A DNA stretch of 64,000 nt from assembly GCF_000719515.1 (NCBI RefSeq), contig NZ_JOGR01000017.1, positions 19,609-83,608 on the forward strand. Reading direction: 5' to 3'. Positions 62,839-64,000 of the stretch are shown here, in pieces. Origin of the DNA: Glycomyces sp. NRRL B-16210. GTDB lineage: Bacteria > Actinomycetota > Actinomycetes > Mycobacteriales > Micromonosporaceae. A model generated the notes under the pieces. It had not been told where the DNA came from and ran no database searches. It saw only the letters and a program-made list of their open reading frames with translations. Position numbers and translations under genes: made by a program. How positions within the stretch are numbered: the first letter of the stretch is position 1; each line of letters begins with the position of its first letter.

Positions 62839-62878
62839 GTACGCAGTACGCAGTACGCAGTACGCAGTACGCAGTACG
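62839..62878. repeat. Heptamer array (GTACGCA)
   Basis: Five exact copies of GTACGCA and a partial sixth (GTACG). It ends a few bases before the hydrolase stop codon. Confidence 0.9.
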
Positions 62879-62881
62879 TTG

Positions 62882-63802
62882 TCAGGCTGCCCAGCGGATG
62901 ATTTCTTTGGTCACGGTCTCGGGGGCCTCTTGCTGGGGGAAGTGGCCTATGCCGTCGAGGAGTTTCCACTCGTAGCGGCCGTGCACGTAGCGGCCCGAGC
63001 CCTGCGCGGTCCTCGGCAGGACGCAGGTGTCGAGCGCGCCGTGGAGCTGGAGGGTCGGCACCGGCGTCGGTCGTTGCAGCAGCTTCACGAACCGCCTCCC
63101 GGCCAGGCCCATCGCGGTGCGGAACGGCCACCGGAACGCCTCCAGCGCGCAGAACGCCGCCTGCGGGATCTGGATGACGTCGCGGCACGCGCGCACGTAC
63201 TCCTGGAAGTCGCGGCTGCCGCGCCAGCCCGGCCCCGACCACGCGTACATGAGGTCGGCGACCTTGCGCGCGTCCCAAGCGGTCAGCTTGTGCTCGTACC
63301 GGGGCATCTGGAACGCGAACAGGTGCCGGGAGGCCGACAGCTGGCCCTTCGGGTCGACCGCGAGCGCGGCCCGCTGCCGCAGCGGATGCGCCGCGCCGAG
63401 GACGATCAGCGACTTGAACTGCCTCGGGTGGAATGCGGCGGCAGCGAAGCCGAGGATGCCGCCGAGGTCGTGGCCGACCACGGTCGCCTCGCGCTCGCCG
63501 AGGGCGCGCACGAGGCCGACGACGTCGGCGGCCATCGTGTAGGCGTCGTAGCCGTGGGGCGGCTTGTCGGAGGCGCCGTAGCCGCGCAGGTCGACGGCGA
63601 CGACGCGGAATCCGGCGTCGGCCAGGGCCGGGATCTGGTGGCGCCAGGCCCACCAGAACTCCGGGAAGCCGTGCAGCATCAGGATGAGCGGGCCTTCTCC
63701 GGATTCGACCACGTGGAAGCGCGAGCCGTTGGCATCGATGTGCCGGTGGGTCCAGGGGCCTGGTTTGAGGGCGGCGCTGTCGGCGAAGGTCTTGCGGGTC
63801 AC
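62882..63802 (-). CDS. Alpha/beta hydrolase (epoxide-hydrolase-like)
   Basis: This 306-residue protein has LILMLHGFPEFWWAW (oxyanion), VDLRGYGASDKP, VVGHDLGGILGFAAAAFHP (nucleophile Asp-type elbow, GHDLGG), and an end GIGHFPQQEAPETV with the catalytic His. This matches the epoxide hydrolase/haloalkane dehalogenase branch. GTG 63802 is assumed; the ribosome site is weak. Flanked by heptamer repeats on both sides. Confidence 0.88.
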   Translation of the reverse strand: MTRKTFADSAALKPGPWTHRHIDANGSRFHVVESGEGPLILMLHGFPEFWWAWRHQIPALADAGFRVVAVDLRGYGASDKPPHGYDAYTMAADVVGLVRALGEREATVVGHDLGGILGFAAAAFHPRQFKSLIVLGAAHPLRQRAALAVDPKGQLSASRHLFAFQMPRYEHKLTAWDARKVADLMYAWSGPGWRGSRDFQEYVRACRDVIQIPQAAFCALEAFRWPFRTAMGLAGRRFVKLLQRPTPVPTLQLHGALDTCVLPRTAQGSGRYVHGRYEWKLLDGIGHFPQQEAPETVTKEIIRWAA

Positions 63803-63972
63803 GCAGCACAGCGTACGAGGTGACGACTTCGGGGCGGCGCGGCGGAGCCCGTACGCGCGCACGCGTCACGGACGGGGCGGGAGGCGGGGGAGTTCGTACC
63901 CCGGGGTCGGGTGTGTCGGATCACGGGACCCCCCGAGTCAAATATGACGCGGGGGTGCGACAGTCCCCTTAG
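63803..63972. other. Non-coding end segment before repeat array
   Basis: No gene. It contains CCCCGGGGT and ACCCCCCGAGT-type runs and a short A+T-rich patch (AAATATG). Confidence 0.45.
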
Positions 63973-64000
63973 GTGCGGGGTGCGGGGTGCGGGGTGCGGG
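63973..64000. repeat. Heptamer array (GTGCGGG), cut by window end
   Basis: Four exact copies of GTGCGGG run to the window edge and may go on beyond it. Confidence 0.9.

Noticed and set aside
62734..62878. CRISPR-like array
   Set aside because: Units are 7 bases without spacers; no cas genes.

Overview
The window is high-GC DNA (apart from one low-GC island) from a member of the Actinomycetota. The pointers are mycothiol biosynthesis (mshA with a ybjN-like partner), a gpm-senX3-regX3 phosphate-control locus, a eukaryotic-type glutamine synthetase II, an MFS-dTMP kinase fusion next to holB, the ppa/dacB/zincin/tilS/hpt/ftsH/folE block, type VII secretion-like small proteins, and many GTG/TTG starts with GTGA stop-start overlaps. 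A mycelial actinomycete (Glycomyces/Stackebrandtia or Micromonospora-like) fits best, but the species cannot be named from the sequence alone.

Layout. 1-12.0 kb: the tail of a secreted protein, then a cell-surface glycosylation cluster with an N-helical/GT2 protein, three copies of one unusual GT-B-type glycosyltransferase domain (one fused to the GT2 module), a TPR-sulfotransferase and a convergent GT2 gene, closed by a perfect 17-bp terminator stem. 12.1-16.5 kb: glnII, then a large secreted protein and four secreted proteins built from two W-x-[IV]-C-G repeats, reminiscent of chaplins; this is the most novel-looking block. 16.5-31.8 kb: GH95 fucosidase, purine permease, Na+-type ABC-2 exporter, bacterial PH-domain pair, aldo/keto reductase, regX3/senX3/gpmA, and a three-gene type VII secretion-like operon. 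32-46.8 kb: a GNAT gene broken by an in-frame TGA, membrane and secreted proteins, a VOC protein, mshA/ybjN, a TetR regulator, MFS-tmk and holB, an 11-repeat calcium-motif protein, folE and ftsH. 47-53.7 kb: hpt, in the opposite orientation to its usual partners and flanked by repeats, then tilS, a DUF2342 zincin, dacB, ppa and yaaA. 54-59.2 kb: a disturbed zone with an open frame running antisense through a hydrolase into tRNA-Lys(TTT), a frameshifted HINT/Rhs-toxin remnant, and two clearly lower-GC orphan genes. 59.2-64 kb: a TetR-controlled reductase/DUF1772 operon with a visible promoter-operator, a small protein, an amidohydrolase, and an alpha/beta hydrolase between heptanucleotide repeat arrays.

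How parts work together. The first cluster probably decorates a surface polymer. The chaplin-like genes probably coat the cell surface. SenX3/RegX3 and GlnII cover phosphate and nitrogen responses. The tmk/holB and hpt/ftsH/tilS/folE regions are housekeeping. Signs of recent change concentrate at the edges of the housekeeping blocks: an inverted hpt, a lost gpmA stop, a nonsense GNAT gene and duplicated tilS tails.
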